Part shown: piece by piece, positions 33,665 to 45,860 of the stretch | How the letters are laid out: every line of letters begins with the position of its first letter | How positions within the stretch are numbered: the first letter of the stretch is position 1 | NCBI GenBank assembly: GCA_019426215.1 | Contig: CM033405.1 | Location: forward strand, 33,448,199-33,512,198 | Source of the DNA: Buddleja alternifolia | Lineage: Eukaryota; Streptophyta; Magnoliopsida; Lamiales; Scrophulariaceae | Reading direction: 5' to 3' | Length of the DNA: 64,000 nt | Made by a program: the position numbers and the translations under genes | The notes under the pieces: generated by a model | What the model saw: the letters and a program-made list of their open reading frames with translations, nothing else | Database searches by the model: none | What the model was told of the DNA's origin: nothing

Positions 33665-36330
33665 TCCTCCCTCAAGTTGGGGGGTGTAACAGATTGCAAA
33701 CTCCCAACTTGCCAAGGAAGAAATCCAACTGAGGTTTCCCAAGTGCTTTGGTGAATAGATCCGCAACTTGTAACTCGGTAGAGATATAACTAGGATCAAT
33801 CATTCCTTCTTGAAGTTTCTCTCTAACTAGATGACAATCAAGCTCAATATGCTTGGTTCTCTCATGGTAAACTGGATTAGAAGCTATGTGAAGTGCAGCC
33901 TAGCTATCACAAGCTAAAGGAACTGGAGTTAGCTCATTGATTTGTAACTCACTTAACAAATTCAGAAGCCATGTCAATTCACAACAAACAACAACCATTG
34001 ACCTATATTCAGATTCTGCAGATGACCTTGAAACAGTGTTTTGTTTCTTGGTTTTCCATGATATAAGTGATTCTCCAAGTTTGACACAATAGCCTGTAAC
34101 CGATCTTCTTCTCATTGGGCATGAAGCCCAATCAGCATCACAAAAAGCACTCAATCTTAGGTTCTGATTGGCTGGAAACATAAACCTTGACCAATAGTAC
34201 CCTTAACATATCTCATTACCTTGTATGCCATATTTAAGTGGGAACTCGAGGTTTTGCCATGAATTGGCTTAAGATATGCACTGAATAAGCCAAATCAGGC
34301 CGGAAATAGTGAGATATATTAACCTTCCAACCACTCTCCTATAGACAGATGGATCTTCCAATTCCTCACCATCAGTATTGTTCATCTTGTGATTTTGGTC
34401 CATTGGAATGTTGCTTGGCTTGGACCCTAGGAGGCCAACATCAGATAGTATGTCTTGTGCATACTTTCTTTGGTTCAAGTAGACACCATCTTTGTTTCTA
34501 ATCACCTCAAATCCAAGGAAATACTTGAGATCTCGTAAATCCTTTATCTTAAATTTCTAGTCCAGAAACAGTTTTAACTCCTTAATAACCTTGTGACTTG
34601 TACCTGTCACGACTACATCATCAACATAGACAAGTAGGGCAGTGAAGTCTTTCCCATCAGTCTTGGTAAACAAAGAATGATCACATTTGGAGTGAATAAA
34701 GCCAATCTCAATGAGTGTGGTGGAAAACTTAGCAAACCATTCCCTAGAAGCATGTTTTAGGCCATATAGTGATTTCACTAACCTGCACACAGGCCAGTGA
34801 TATCCTCCCTGCATGGTAAAACCTGGAGGTAAATCCATATATACTTCCTCACTTAAATCACCATGCAAAAATGCATTGTTAACATCTAATTGTGCTAAAA
34901 TCCAACCCTTTGAAGCTGCAATGGTCAAAAGAGTTCTGACAGTTGTCATCTTAACTACTGGTGCAAAAGTGTCATGGTAATCAATACCTTCAATTTGAGT
35001 GTACCCCTTGGCAACCAACCGAGCCTTATACCTTTCTAAAGTTCCATCTGATTTTTATTTGACTTTATATACCCATTTACGCCCAACAGTAGACTTACCA
35101 GGAGGAAGTTCAGTGATAAACCAAGTGTGATTGCCTTCTAAGGCTTTGATTTCTAGTGCCATTTCTTCTCTCCATTGAGGTATTTGGTAAGCTTAAGAGT
35201 ATGAAGTAGGCTCAGAATGAATTTCAGTGTTAAGAGCAAGAGAGAAAGAGCTAGGAGGAGCTGATGTGAAAGAAAGAAAGTTAGAGATAGGATAAGGAGT
35301 GCTAGAGTAAGTGGAGCACACATAGTCTTTGTGCCATTGAGGAGGTACTCTTGGTCTAGTGGAATGTCTAGGAAAGGGAGAGGAAGGAGTAGAGGCAGGT
35401 GAAAGACTAGATGAGGAAGAGCTGGAAGGAAGGGTGGAATAAGGAGGATCAATGTAAGTGGTGTCAAACTCAATACAATCAGTGGGATAAGGGAGAACAT
35501 ACGGAGAAGGAGATGATTGTGCATAAGGAAAGACATCTTCATGAAATGATACATCTCTACTGACAAAAAATTTCTGAGTATGAAGATCAAAGACTCTATA
35601 ACCTTTTTGAGTAGGAGAATAGCCAATGAAGACACATTTAGAGGCTCTAGGAGTGAATTTATCTCTATTGTGAGCTATGGTGGATGAAAAACATAAACAA
35701 CCAAAGACCTTCATATAAGAGTGGGAAGGAGCAGTGTTGTACAAGAGCTCATAAGGGGATTTATGATGGAGAATAGATGAAGGCAGTCTATTGATACTGT
35801 AGGTGGCAGTAGTAGCACAATCCCCCCAAAACTGAATTGGTAAAGAAGACTGGAATCTGAGAGCCCTAGCTATTTCAAGGATGTGTCTATGTTTCCTTTC
35901 AGGGATGCCATTTTGCTGAGGGGTATGTGTACAACTAATTTGGTGGATAACACCATGTTTGATGAAGAAAGAGGTGAGAGTATGGTTAAGAAATTCAGAT
36001 CCATTATCTAATCTAAAAGTCTTAATGGACTTATGAAATTGATTAAGGATAAGATCGAAGAAATTCTGAAGTATTGCGGGAACTTCATGTTTCAAAGTCA
36101 TAAGGTGACACCAAGTATATCTTGAAAAATCATCAACAATTGTTAAGAAGTATTTATAACCATTGTGAGTACTATGTTTGTAAAGACCCCACACATCACA
36201 ATGCACTAGATCAAATATCTGAGAAGTAAAAGAATCACTTTTATTAAAGGGAAGTCTAGACTGTTTTGCAAGAGGGCATATAGTACATTGCATATGCTTT
36301 ACAACAGACAAATCAGGGATTAGAGGATGG
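33665..36330 (-). pseudogene. Ty1-copia pol, 5'-truncated (integrase, RT, RNase H)
   Basis: From right to left: a GAG-pre-integrase tail (CPLAKQSRLPF), integrase 36,230-35,550 with CDVWG, RLDNGSEF and GIPERKHRH as catalytic landmarks, and a Ser/Pro-rich linker. The RT follows at 35,018-34,270 with [24 protein letters not shown] and YVDD at 34,617-34,628. RNase H is at 34,181-33,690 ([24 protein letters not shown]). Stops at about 35,195, 35,053, 34,558, 34,265 and 33,900 break the frame. The gag region and 5' LTR are missing. Confidence 0.9.
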
Positions 36331-37260
36331 AATAATTATGTTGAGATGTATTGATTTGGTTGGGAGTGAAAATTTGTTAGATTTTATGGGTATATCGTCT
36401 GCAAACCCTCACGAGAATATAACTCATCCTTTTTGGGGAACTTAAAGGTTTAAAGGCTTGTTACACATGCTAAGTGTAATCATCTACTCCATGAAAGAGA
36501 GTTTATCTTTATCTTTGTTTGTTTTGTTTTAGTTTGCCTTTGACTGTGTTGATGTCTATCATTGCTCGAGGACGATCAATGTATAAGTTTGGGGGAGTTG
36601 ATAGAGTCGAGAATTACGTGTTTTATAGTCCTTTAGTTGATTTCTTAGAATTAAGTATGATTTTATACCACATATGCGTGTAATATGTCTATTTTGAGTA
36701 TCCAGGTATAAATCATAGCATTGGAGACAACAAGGATGAAAGCAGCAGAAAGATGGAAATTCAGAGTAGAAAGTCGAAGAGTTCAGCGTTCGAACGTGAG
36801 GAAGGTCAAAGTCTGAACGTTGAGAGAGTTTATGCCCAAACGTTGGAAGATGTTACGCACGGACGCCACGGATACTAACGTTTGAATGTTGAAGTCGGTA
36901 GAACAGTTTTGGAAATTTTCAAATTCTACACTTACACGGACTCTTCTCAAACCACACCTATAAATATAAAGTGATGCAGTAGGGTTAAAGAGAAATGATT
37001 TTTAGAGTTCCTCTCCAGCAATATTCCGTCTTTTAGATAGAGAGTTAGACTACGGTTTTATACTTTGTAATTCTCCATAGAAATAGAGGAAGCTTGAAGG
37101 AATAAGAAGATTTTCTATATAGTCATAGGGAGTTTTTGTTATTTGTTTATTACTTTCATGAATACTTTAGTTGTTTTTCATATCATTATGAGTACCTAAA
37201 TTTGTAGACTAAGGCCATGCTTTCATGAATACTTTAGTTGTTTTTCATATCATTATAAGC
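36331..37260 (+). mobile_element. Ty3-gypsy 3' end: polypurine tract and LTR fragment
   Basis: The phrase GCTCGAGGACGATCAATG followed by AGTTTGGGGGAG and TTGATAGAGTCG is the typical 3' end of plant gypsy elements (pol tail, polypurine tract at 36,588-36,599, LTR start). The LTR-like sequence continues to about 37,215. A direct repeat of TTTCATGAATACTTTAGTTG about 62 bp apart (37,157 and 37,219) lies at its end. No coding domain is retained. Confidence 0.6.
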
Positions 37261-38263
37261 TACACGGTATAGGCATTCTAGCATTCTAACAAAGTGATCA
37301 CAAATTCGGTACTAAGGAATCGGGGATTAGAGGTTTCGGAATTCTGTCCTATTTGTCAGACCGAAACAGATACCCCTATACACGCTATCAGGGATTGCAA
37401 ATTTGCGGAAAAAATTTGGCTCCAAATTGTCCATCCTAACTTTCATAACTCTTTCTTTTCAGGCACTGCGAAGGATTGGATAGACTGGAATTTGTCACAT
37501 GTGATCAACAGGTATGATTGGTGTGAAAAATGGAATCTTGTATTTACTGAGACGGTTTCTTTCCTATGGCAGGTTCGTAATGAGGTGACTCACGGTACCC
37601 GAGCAGAGGTTCCAAATGGGGAACTAGATATGTTACGTAAACGAATTGACGGAACAGTCGATGCCCTTAACTTCGATCCTGATGTAATGCTTCAGCAGAT
37701 ACAAACGGGTTGGACAAAACAGGCACCCGATTACACAAAGCTTAACATCGATGCAGCGGTAACTTCGGGAGGGCTAGTGGGGGTTGGAGGTACTTTTAGA
37801 GATGAGCATGGAACTTGGTTAAGGGGGTTTAGTGGTCACATTGACCCGTGCTCGTCTATGGAGGCTGAGATGCGTGCCATTCTATTGGGACTAGAGATGG
37901 CGTGGGCCACAGGGACAAAGAAATTGGTTGTCGAATCAGACTGTAGAGCGCACTTAATAGCATTGTGGAAGCCTCCATGGAACATCACTACTTTGATGTG
38001 ATTAGTAGCATTCGTAGTGTGCTGAGCCAAGACTAGGAGAGGTCTCTTTTCAATTTACTTGGAGAGAAGCAAATCAAGTGGCAGATGCCCTAGCAAAAAT
38101 GGGTATATCTACAAATATGCATTACATGAATGCACCTTGTTCACAAATTTATCACCTCTTAGATAATGATAGGGGTGGTCTTACTTGGCCTCGTTTTGTG
38201 ACTATTAGTCCGGGTATGTCGGACTAAGGAATATTCCCTCTTGGAATAAAAAAAAAAAATCCC
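37261..38263 (+). pseudogene. LINE (L1-type) 3' end with zf-RVT and RNase H
   Basis: An open frame from 37,294 has the reverse-transcriptase zinc-binding motif (FCPICQTETDTPIHAIRDC) and then an RNase H-like domain with LNIDAAV, SSMEAEM and VVESDCRAH. The last part (WREANQVADALAKMG, near 38,070) lies in another frame after an indel near 37,980. An A-rich tail at 38,251-38,262 marks the 3' end. The upstream endonuclease and RT are absent, as usual for 5'-truncated LINEs. Confidence 0.88.
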
Positions 38264-38616
38264 AGAAAATATCTGACGTCATTTTATGCCAGTAATATCC
38301 ATCCCAAATTAAAGGGATTGATTACTATATAAAACGTGGACATAACGCAAAATTATGAACAAGCAGCAAATGTACGTATACGTGTAAGATACACAATGGG
38401 CTAATTACTAGTTTCTTTTGTGTTGCATTTTTGAAGTTTGGTGAAAGAAACATATTGGTCACATTGCAACCAAACTTGAAAAAACGGCAGTGGCATGTAA
38501 TTATCCTAATCTCTTGCATGCTTTACCCTACGGCTGTGTTTGGACCTCGTATTTCATTAACGGAAAACTTAGGAAAATATCTTAAAACGATTTACCCTAA
38601 GGCTGTGTTTTAACAA
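38264..38616. other. Intergenic, MITE remnants only
   Basis: Two short stretches (near 38,530 and 38,601) read CCCTA(C/A)GGCTGTGTTT, like termini of the Harbinger-like MITE family. No gene is seen. Confidence 0.4.
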
Positions 38617-39303
38617 GCTGAGCTCGTTTTAAGTTGTAGGTAAAGCTCTATTCATACAATTTTTATTATTAGTATACTCCGTGTTTACGCCAAAAGAATT
38701 ATTACATTTATTGTTTGTCCGCATATCTAAAAAGAAATAGTAAGAAATTAAATAATTGGATCTATATATCACTCATATAAAGGATATATTGATTACTATT
38801 TTCTAACTTCCCAAAAATTATAATTCTTCTTTTTCATTATAAGAAGTTTAAAACTAAGGAAATGTTTTGACTTTTGAGAACTATACATATTTTTCTGTAA
38901 GGAAATTTTGAGGAAAGTATATATGGTGATTGAAGCAATTATGAGAGTACACCACATATAGAGGGTGTTTGACTAAGCTTATCCAAAACATCTTATAAAC
39001 TCCTCCATCTTATAAGATGTTTTAGGAGATTATAAGATGTAACAACTTATAAAATGTTTAAAAAAAGGTGGGGTCGAATTACTTTTTTAAAAACAGCTTA
39101 TAAGGCCCAAACATCTTATTTTTTGGTCTTATAAGCTGTTTTTAAAAATTACCAAACAAATTTATAGAACTTATAAGCTCTAAAACATCTTATAAGATGT
39201 TTAGAGGAGCTTATAAGCTTAACCAAACACCCTCATAGTCGATTATAATTATATACATACGGTTATAGTTATACCTCAATTTGAAATCTTGGCTCTGTTT
39301 GGA
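38617..39303. repeat. Duplicated segment matching 24,815-25,223
   Basis: Same sequence as 24,815-25,223 with an inserted MITE at 38,963-39,232. Together with copies A and B of the large block it shows that at least three related duplication events shaped the window. Confidence 0.85.
38963..39232. mobile_element. MITE with GGGTGTTTG termini
   Basis: Ends read GGGTGTTTGACTAAGCTTAT and, inward from the right, GGGTGTTTGGTTAAGCTTAT. The 270-bp interior repeats CTTATAAGATGTTT motifs in both orientations. It is absent from the matching segment near 25,160, confirming insertion. The target duplication is short or degraded (CATATAG/TCATAG). Confidence 0.8.
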
Positions 39304-40190
39304 TGTGTTTTTATTTCATTTTCAAATATCATTTTATAAAATGTATGAGAAAATGAGAGTTTTTTTATTTTTGTTTGAGAAAAGTGAAAAAAGTAAGTGT
39401 GTTTGGTTGTGTTTTTTTAAATGGTTGAAATTGGTGATTATGATGTGTGAAATGATTGAAAATTAATTATTAATAGATAGTGTTGGATTTGATGATTTGA
39501 ATATTGATGATATGTCATATCGGCCGCCCACCACCTGTACCAACTCCTCCTGCCCACTGCTTCTGCATCCAAACCCAACATATTAGAAGTGGGTCTTGAA
39601 ATGTATGGAAACTTGTACAGATTAAAAGATGTGAGGACAGAGAATTTTTGGAGAGGCCAATAATGTCTTGGCCTAGTGGTAAGACTGAGGCCCCCATAAC
39701 TTAGAAGTTATGGGTTCGATCCCACCAGATGTATGAGTTATTTCTTTGTTTATATAGTAGTTCTTTGTTTCTAGTTTGTAGTTCATTATTACTAGTTTGT
39801 AAAAGGAAATTGCTGATTACAATTGTTAATTCGATATTCGATGTTATGTTGTAATTGTTTCATTCAAAAAAAGAGAATTTCTAGAGAGAGAAAAAAATTG
39901 TTCGTATGGGAGAGAGGAGTGAGAAAAAAATCCGCTTGTGGTGAGGAGAGAGGAGATAGACAGTTTTTAAGAATTGAAAGAAGTGGAGAGAGAAAGGTTC
40001 AAAATTGAAAAGAGAGGAGTGGGAAAAGTGATAAAAAAAAGTGAGATAAGTGATGTGAAATATAATTTTAAGGAAATAATTAAAATTTATTGGGATGGTA
40101 AAAATGAGAATATTTTCAATTAAAATAAAATGTGTATTTTCATTTTCAGATGAAAAAAAAATAATTAAAAACACAAACCAACAATCCCTA
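39291..40190. mobile_element. Harbinger-like MITE interrupted by a SINE
   Basis: The left terminus is GGCTCTGTTTGGATG. The right part (from about 40,020) matches the family 3' half and ends in AAAACACAAACCAACAATCC. The middle holds unrelated sequence including a SINE. Confidence 0.65.
39655..39873 (+). mobile_element. tRNA-derived SINE with target duplication
   Basis: The A box TGGCCTAGTGG (39,669-39,679) and B box GGTTCGATCCC (39,713-39,723) are intact. The body ends in an A tract. A direct repeat of the form AGAATTTYTRGAGA flanks it (about 39,641 and 39,874). About 220 bp. It could be read as a tRNA gene, but the body and A tail make it a SINE. Confidence 0.85.
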
Positions 40191-41640
40191 ATTATCTCTA
40201 AGAATCACTCAAAAAAACAAAGAAAATGCCCAAACAAAATAATAATCAAACAAACTATAACAAATAGACAATAATCAATTCAATTCTTTTATTAATTTTA
40301 CTAACGATTGAAGAAATTTTTGGCCCAAGCCCATATGGTAGCGACTCTGGGCCTGGAGTTTATTAGTTGGATGGCCCATACAAGGTTCAAAATAGAGGAG
40401 TAAATGAGTCGAGTCGAGTCGAGCTGAATGCATAGTTGTTCAAGCTTGTTTGAATTATAATCGAGCTTCAAAATTTGTATTTTAATTTGCTTGATTGTTA
40501 ATCGAGTCAAGCTGAAACGAATTTTAATCGAGCCGAATACGTCTGTAAACCCAACATATTAGAAGTGGGTCTTGAAATGTGTGGAATCTTGTACAGATTA
40601 AAAAAATATGGTTTATTTTTCAAACTCGCTTGAATTGGCTAGATATATTCCGGTGAAAGATGTGAGGACAAAGAATTTCTGAAAAGGCCAATAATGTCTT
40701 AGTCTAGTGGTAAGACTGAGGCCCCATAACTTAGAGGTCATGAGTTCGATCTCACCAGATGTGTGAGTTATTTCTCTACTTATATAGTAGTTTTTTATTT
40801 CTAGTTTGTAGTTCATTATTGCTAGTTTGTAAAAGGAAACTGCTGATTACGATTGTTAGTTCGATATTCGATATTATGATATAACCGTTTCATTCAAAAA
40901 AAAAAAAAAGAATTTCTGGAGAGAGAAAAATTTTGTTGGTGATGAGAGAGAGGAGAGAGAAAAGAGGGGAGAGAAAGGTTCAAAAATTGTAAGGAGAGGA
41001 GAGAGAAAGGATTAAGGATTGAGAGGAGAGGAGTGGGAAAAGTGATAAAAAAAAAAAAAAGTAAGATAAGTGATGCGAAATGTAATTTTTAAGAAACGAT
41101 TAAAATTTATTGGGAAGGTAAAAGTGAGAATATATTCAGTTAAAATAAAATGTGTATTTTTATTTTCAGATAAAAATAAAAATAAAATAAATTAATTAAA
41201 AACACAAACCAACAATCCCTGATTATCTCTATGAATCACTCGAAAAACGAAGAAAATGCCAAACAAAATAATAATCAAACAAACTATAACAAATAGACAA
41301 TAATCAATTCAATGCTTTTATTAATTTCACTAACGATTGAAGAAATTTTTGGCCCAAGCCCACACGGTAGCGACTTTGGGCCTGGAGTTCAATAATTGGA
41401 TGGCCATAAAAGGTTCAGGGTAGGAGTGTTAATGAGTTGAGAAAGAGCCGAATGTGTAATCGTTCAAATTTGTTTGAATTATAATCAAACTTTAAAATTT
41501 GTGTTTTCACTTGTTTAATTATTAATCCCGCCAAGCTCAAATCAATTTTAATTGAGTCGAACACAAGTCTATAATTATCGAGTAGGTTGGTTCGAATTTC
41601 ATAATCCCAAAGAGTCAAATGGCTCTCGGTATAAGAGATA
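40191..41640. repeat. Second unit of a ~1-kb tandem repeat (SINE, MITE part, GGCCCAAG segment)
   Basis: From about 40,547 the sequence repeats what began near 39,557, including AACCCAACATATTAGAAGTG, the SINE, the MITE 3' half and the GGCCCAAG segment. A third, partial unit starts at 41,978. GAGTCGAG-rich stretches occur near 40,408, 41,430 and 42,460. No gene is present apart from remnants. Confidence 0.75.
40685..40908 (+). mobile_element. SINE, second tandem copy
   Basis: Same SINE as 39,655-39,873, with a weaker B box (GAGTTCGATCT) and a longer A tract. Its flanking repeat is AAAGAATTTCTGRA. It was copied with the surrounding unit rather than inserted independently. Confidence 0.75.
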
Positions 41641-41977
41641 GTAGCAGCGAAACTCTTGCTCTCTTCATCGAGTGAAGAAGAAGACGAATCGAATCGACGG
41701 AAAGGAGAAAAATATAATAAATTTTTGGTTACTGGTACACATCTCTGCTCTTTCCCCCTTTTTGTCACTAAAATTGGACGAAATCAAGCTTGTTCTAATT
41801 CGCGAATTCATAGTTTGAATATCGATGTTCAAAGTTCTTTTTAATTTTGTAACCATGGAAAACTCTGATAGAGATAGACTTAGCAGCTTGCCTGACGATG
41901 TACACTATCACATTCTTTCGTTTCTCCCCACGAAACTGTCCGTGGCAACCAGCATTCTAGCTACACGATATAGGTAA
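41630..41977 (+). pseudogene. F-box gene 5' fragment 1
   Basis: Leader sequence like that of both larger F-box copies, then an ATG at 41,855 and 40 codons of the F-box ([19 protein letters not shown]) ending at a TAA where unrelated repeat sequence begins. It has two residue changes from the intact F-box. A truncated duplicate. Confidence 0.85.
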
Positions 41978-42640
41978 AAGTGAGAATATTTTCAGTTAAA
42001 ATAAAATGTGTATTTTCATTTTTAGATGAAAATAAAAATGAAAAAAGTAAATTAAAAACATAAACCAACAATCCCTTATTATCTCTAAGAATCACTTGAA
42101 AAACGAAGAAAATGCCCAAACAAAATAATAATCAAACAAACTATAAAAGTAGACAATAATCAATTCAATTCTTTTATTAATTTTACTAACGATTGAAGAA
42201 ATTTTTGGCCCAAGCCCACACAGTAGCGACTCTGGGTCTGGAGTTTACTAATTGGATGGCCCATAAAAGGTTCGGGATAGGAGAGTTAATGAATCGAGTT
42301 AGACTTGAACGTGTAATTGTTCAAATTTGTTTGAATTATAATCGAACTTCAAAATCTGTGTTTTAACTTATTTAATTATTAATTGAGTTGAGCTCGATTT
42401 AATCAGACTGAACATGAAAATCGAGTATTGAGTAAAAGGTTCAGGCCATAGGGGTATTAATGAGTCGAGTTGAGTTGAATGTGTGGTTGTTCAAACTTGT
42501 TTATATTAAAAATCGAATTTCAAAATTCGTGTTTTAGCTTTTTTAATGGTTAACTGAGCCGAGCTTGTTTTAATCAAACTGAACACAAATAAAATCGAGT
42601 ATCGAGTTGATTGGCCCGTTAAATAGGTGGGGGCTAGGGT
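41978..42640. repeat. Partial third unit of the tandem spacer
   Basis: Matches 40,105-40,430 and 41,120-41,460: the MITE 3' half, the GGCCCAAG segment, then two GAGTCGAG-type stretches. No gene. Confidence 0.7.
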
Positions 42641-42936
42641 CAAATGGGTCTCTGTATGTATATTTATTTACCCGAGAGGTAGTGAGATAGCAGCAGCGAA
42701 GCTCTTGAAGAAGAAGAAGACGAATCGACGGAAAGGAGAAGTGTTGTTACTGGTACACATATCTGCTCTTTCCCCCCTTTGTTACTAAAATTGGACGAAA
42801 TCAAGCTTGTTATTTTGGGGAAAACAACACCTAATTCGCGAATTCACCGTTTGAATATCGATGTTCAAAGTTCTTTTTAATTTTGTTAAGGGGAGAAGAA
42901 GAAATCGAGTGACCGGGGGAAAACTCTGATAGACTG
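42641..42936 (+). pseudogene. F-box gene 5' fragment 2, start codon lost
   Basis: Carries the same leader (ACCCGAGAGGTAGTGAGATAG, then TTGGACGAAATCAAGC). At the start site the sequence reads ACCGGGGGAAAACTCTG where the other copies have ACCATGGAAA. Only about 20 bases of coding sequence remain before a MITE-like sequence takes over. Confidence 0.8.
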
Positions 42937-43110
42937 AGGCTATGTTTGTTTATGTTTTTGAGATAGAATTTTGAAAATTTCTTGAAAAATGCGTACTAAG
43001 AGAATCGTATTCGTATGAAAATGACTGATATGTGTTGTGTTTGTGTATGTTTTATAAAAATGGTTGAAATTTGTAAAATGAGTCAAATCAATGGTAATGG
43101 TAATAGGTTG
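42937..43110. mobile_element. Truncated MITE-like fragment
   Basis: Begins GGCTATGTTTGTTTATG, like the Harbinger family, and degenerates before the leader of the intact F-box gene resumes near 43,115. Confidence 0.5.
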
Positions 43111-43185
43111 ACGTTCATCATTTGAATATCGATGCTCAAAGCTCTTTTTAATTTTGTAACGGGGAGAAGAAGAAATCGAGTAACC

Positions 43186-44727
43186 ATGGAAATCTCCGAT
43201 AGACTTAGCAGCTTGCCTGACGATGTACTCTGTCACATTCTTTCGTTTCTCCCCACGAAATTCTCCGTCGCAACCAGCATTCTAGCTACACGATATAGGT
43301 TTCTCTGGGCTGATGTTCCCAATTTAGATTTCGACTGTGACATACATTACGGTGAAAGCAGCTTTGTAGAAACCATCAGCAGAGTAATGTCGCTCCGTAA
43401 TGCGCGGGATATAAATACTTTTCGCCTTAGATTACTTGGTGATATATTATTTGACGAAGCAGAAGCTGATGCACAACTTGATACATGGATTAGAACTACC
43501 ATTGCACACAATGTCCAATCCCTCGATATCGATCTTGATTACCAAATCGAGTTGCCTCCCTGCCTCCTCACCTGTAAAACCCTTGTTAATTTGAGCCTCC
43601 ATTTTTGTGACCGTGAAGGTATGCCGGATGCTATATTTTTACCTAATCTCAAGAGGCTTCATCTTGATTGTTGTCAATATGGGGGTGACGAAAAACTTCA
43701 GGGTTTAATTTCTGGATGTCCGGTGCTCGAGGAGCTGGACATTGAACTAATCAGCGTATATGATTTGGAGTGTTGTGTTATATCGTCACCCACAATCAAA
43801 TGGCTCAAACTGAACTTGGACATGTATCAGGGCTGTGATTCTGAATTCTGGGATTATAAGTTGCAGATAAATACTCCTTCACTTAGATATCTCAATGTAA
43901 GAGATGTTATCTCCCAGCATATTTCAACCCGAACATTTAACTCCTTGGTTGAAGCAGATATATGTCTTTACAATGATTTGGTGAATGATGATGTTCTCTA
44001 TTCTAGCTCTGTGTTGGAACTGGTTGAAAAGGTCTGTCAAGTTAAGTGCCTAACGTTATCAATTAACTACGGGCAGGTATGTGGTCGATCTTTCATCATT
44101 ACGTTATTGTGTTAGTAGCCGCCCCCCCACCTCCACATCTTTTTTCTTAAACACTCTGTGCAACAATCTATGGTATTAATCTAATGTCTGCAGTTTCTGG
44201 ACTCCTCGTTTGCTGTTGTAACTTCGAAGTTTATTAATCTAACCAAGCTCGAGTTGGCTGCTGATTGGCGTTTTCTGTTCAAATTTCTCGAAAATGCTGA
44301 TAATCTTCAAGTCCTTATTATCAGAGAGGTTTGTTCACGCCAATAAAAGGAGTTCAGTATGTTTCTTTTTCTTTCATCAATCATTATCATTTTTATTTGT
44401 TATCATCAGGTTCATGACAAATTTGGTCGTGACAACTTAGATCGTGACAACTTAAAATGCTGGAGGGAGCCCCAACAAGTACCTACGTGTATATCGTCTC
44501 ATCTAAGACAAGTAACAATCGATGCATTTGGATATTCAGAGGATGAGTTTACATTGGTGAGCTATATTCTGAAGAATGGTGAAGTTTTAAAGATGATGAA
44601 ATTACATGGTAGGTGTTACGTTCCTTACTTGAAAGATAATGAGTTTCAAAAGAAGAAATTTAATGCGTTTCAAAGAATTTCAGAGGTTGAGCGACGATCT
44701 CAGACTTGTAAGCTTAAGCTCTCTTGA
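43186..44727 (+). CDS. F-box/FBD/LRR protein, intact copy
   Basis: Three exons: 43,186-44,076, 44,194-44,328 and 44,410-44,727, all joined in phase 0, giving 447 residues. The start was chosen at ACCATGG because the F-box begins at residue 7 and the same ATG is used in the other copies. Residues 7-46 are the F-box ([18 protein letters not shown]). Residues about 100-290 are LRR-like (LVNLSLHFC, LKRLHLDCC, CPVLEELDIE). The last exon is the FBD domain (WREPQQVPTC, then LVSYILKNGEVLKMM). The product would be the substrate receptor of an SCF E3 ligase, pairing with an ASK/SKP1 protein through the F-box. The substrate is unknown. Plant FBD genes evolve by tandem duplication, as the pseudogene at 13,319 and the fragments at 41,855 and 42,912 show. 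Confidence 0.9.
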
Positions 44728-45860
44728 GATGGTTTAGAAGCTGCATCCCCCATCAATCTGACTTTTGGCAAAATGGCTTGTAAAACGATGAACGTCGTAG
44801 TTGTTTTGATTGTTGTCTGCAGTTTCAGTAAAATATTTTGACGAATCATCGTATTATTACTATGACTCGCCCCACTCTGCTAGTGCAAAGATGCATGTGA
44901 TTGTTGTTTTGATTGTTACCTACAGTTTCTGTAAAATTTTGTGATGAATGATCTATTTTTACTATGACTCGTCCCATTAATCGTATTGGTGTTTAGCTTA
45001 GCTTATAAGCTCTTTAAACTATTTTTTGACAACTTACAAACTCTTCACCCTTTGGCCATTTATTAAGGGAAAGAGCTTATAAGCTCTCGAAATATCTTCT
45101 AAGATGTCTTAAATAACTTACATTATGACTTATGTGTGTTCTGAAACTGATGAGTTATTGATAACTGAAGCTAAAAAATATATCTCGTTTTGAGGTCATG
45201 AGTTCTCTAACTAATTTTGATGTATAAGATCTTGCCAGTGAGTTATTGAGTTATTGATCATTATTTCAGTTTGGGGATTGTAGTATGTGTTGGATATGTG
45301 TCTTGAAGATGATGTGTTATTATTAGGAGGACCAGGGATTCCGGGTTGTTCAAGTATCAAAGTTGCCCATTTGTCTCTGTCTAGATATTAGAGTCCCGAG
45401 ACTTCTTAAGAATTAATGTTCCTCGATATTTTCTTACCTAGATTTCGACTGTATTTGATGTTAAAGATCTTATCAAGTTGTTACTGTTTCTGTAGTGTAG
45501 TGATGTTAGCTGATATTATCTTTAAATGAAATGAAAATTGGTGTTTAAGAATTCAAACTGCAAGGAATACCAAAACACATTAAGTTATTGAGATCTTAAA
45601 TCTAAATATAAAGTATATAATCACAAGTTCACAGCATTAGAATCAGCTCTGCGCATGTTTCAATAAATGAATGTCCTCAAACTCAAAGTTATCTCGCAGC
45701 AATCATATATATTCTTGTAATGAAAGTCATATATAATTCACAAAACGCATACAATTACAATTATAGCCTAGCCCGACTTGAATATCGAGTATCCGAAAGT
45801 AAGTCACTCGAAATGACCCCACAAAGATAATGCCCAGACAAATTTATATAAAATAAAAAG
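44728..45860 (+). other. 3' spacer of the intact F-box gene
   Basis: To 45,675 it matches the spacer of copy 1, without the MITE train and copia element. No gene is seen. Confidence 0.75.

Noticed and set aside
35153..35635. 160-codon Leu/Pro-rich minus-strand ORF
   Set aside because: A shifted frame over the copia integrase tail and linker, which reads correctly in another frame.
36600..37215. Complete solo gypsy LTR
   Set aside because: No matching right end, TG...CA boundary or target duplication could be found, so it is called only an LTR fragment.
39669..39735. Possible tRNA gene (A and B boxes, GGTTCGATCCC)
   Set aside because: No acceptor-stem pairing was seen, and the sequence continues into a 150-bp body with an A tail and target duplication, so it is a SINE.
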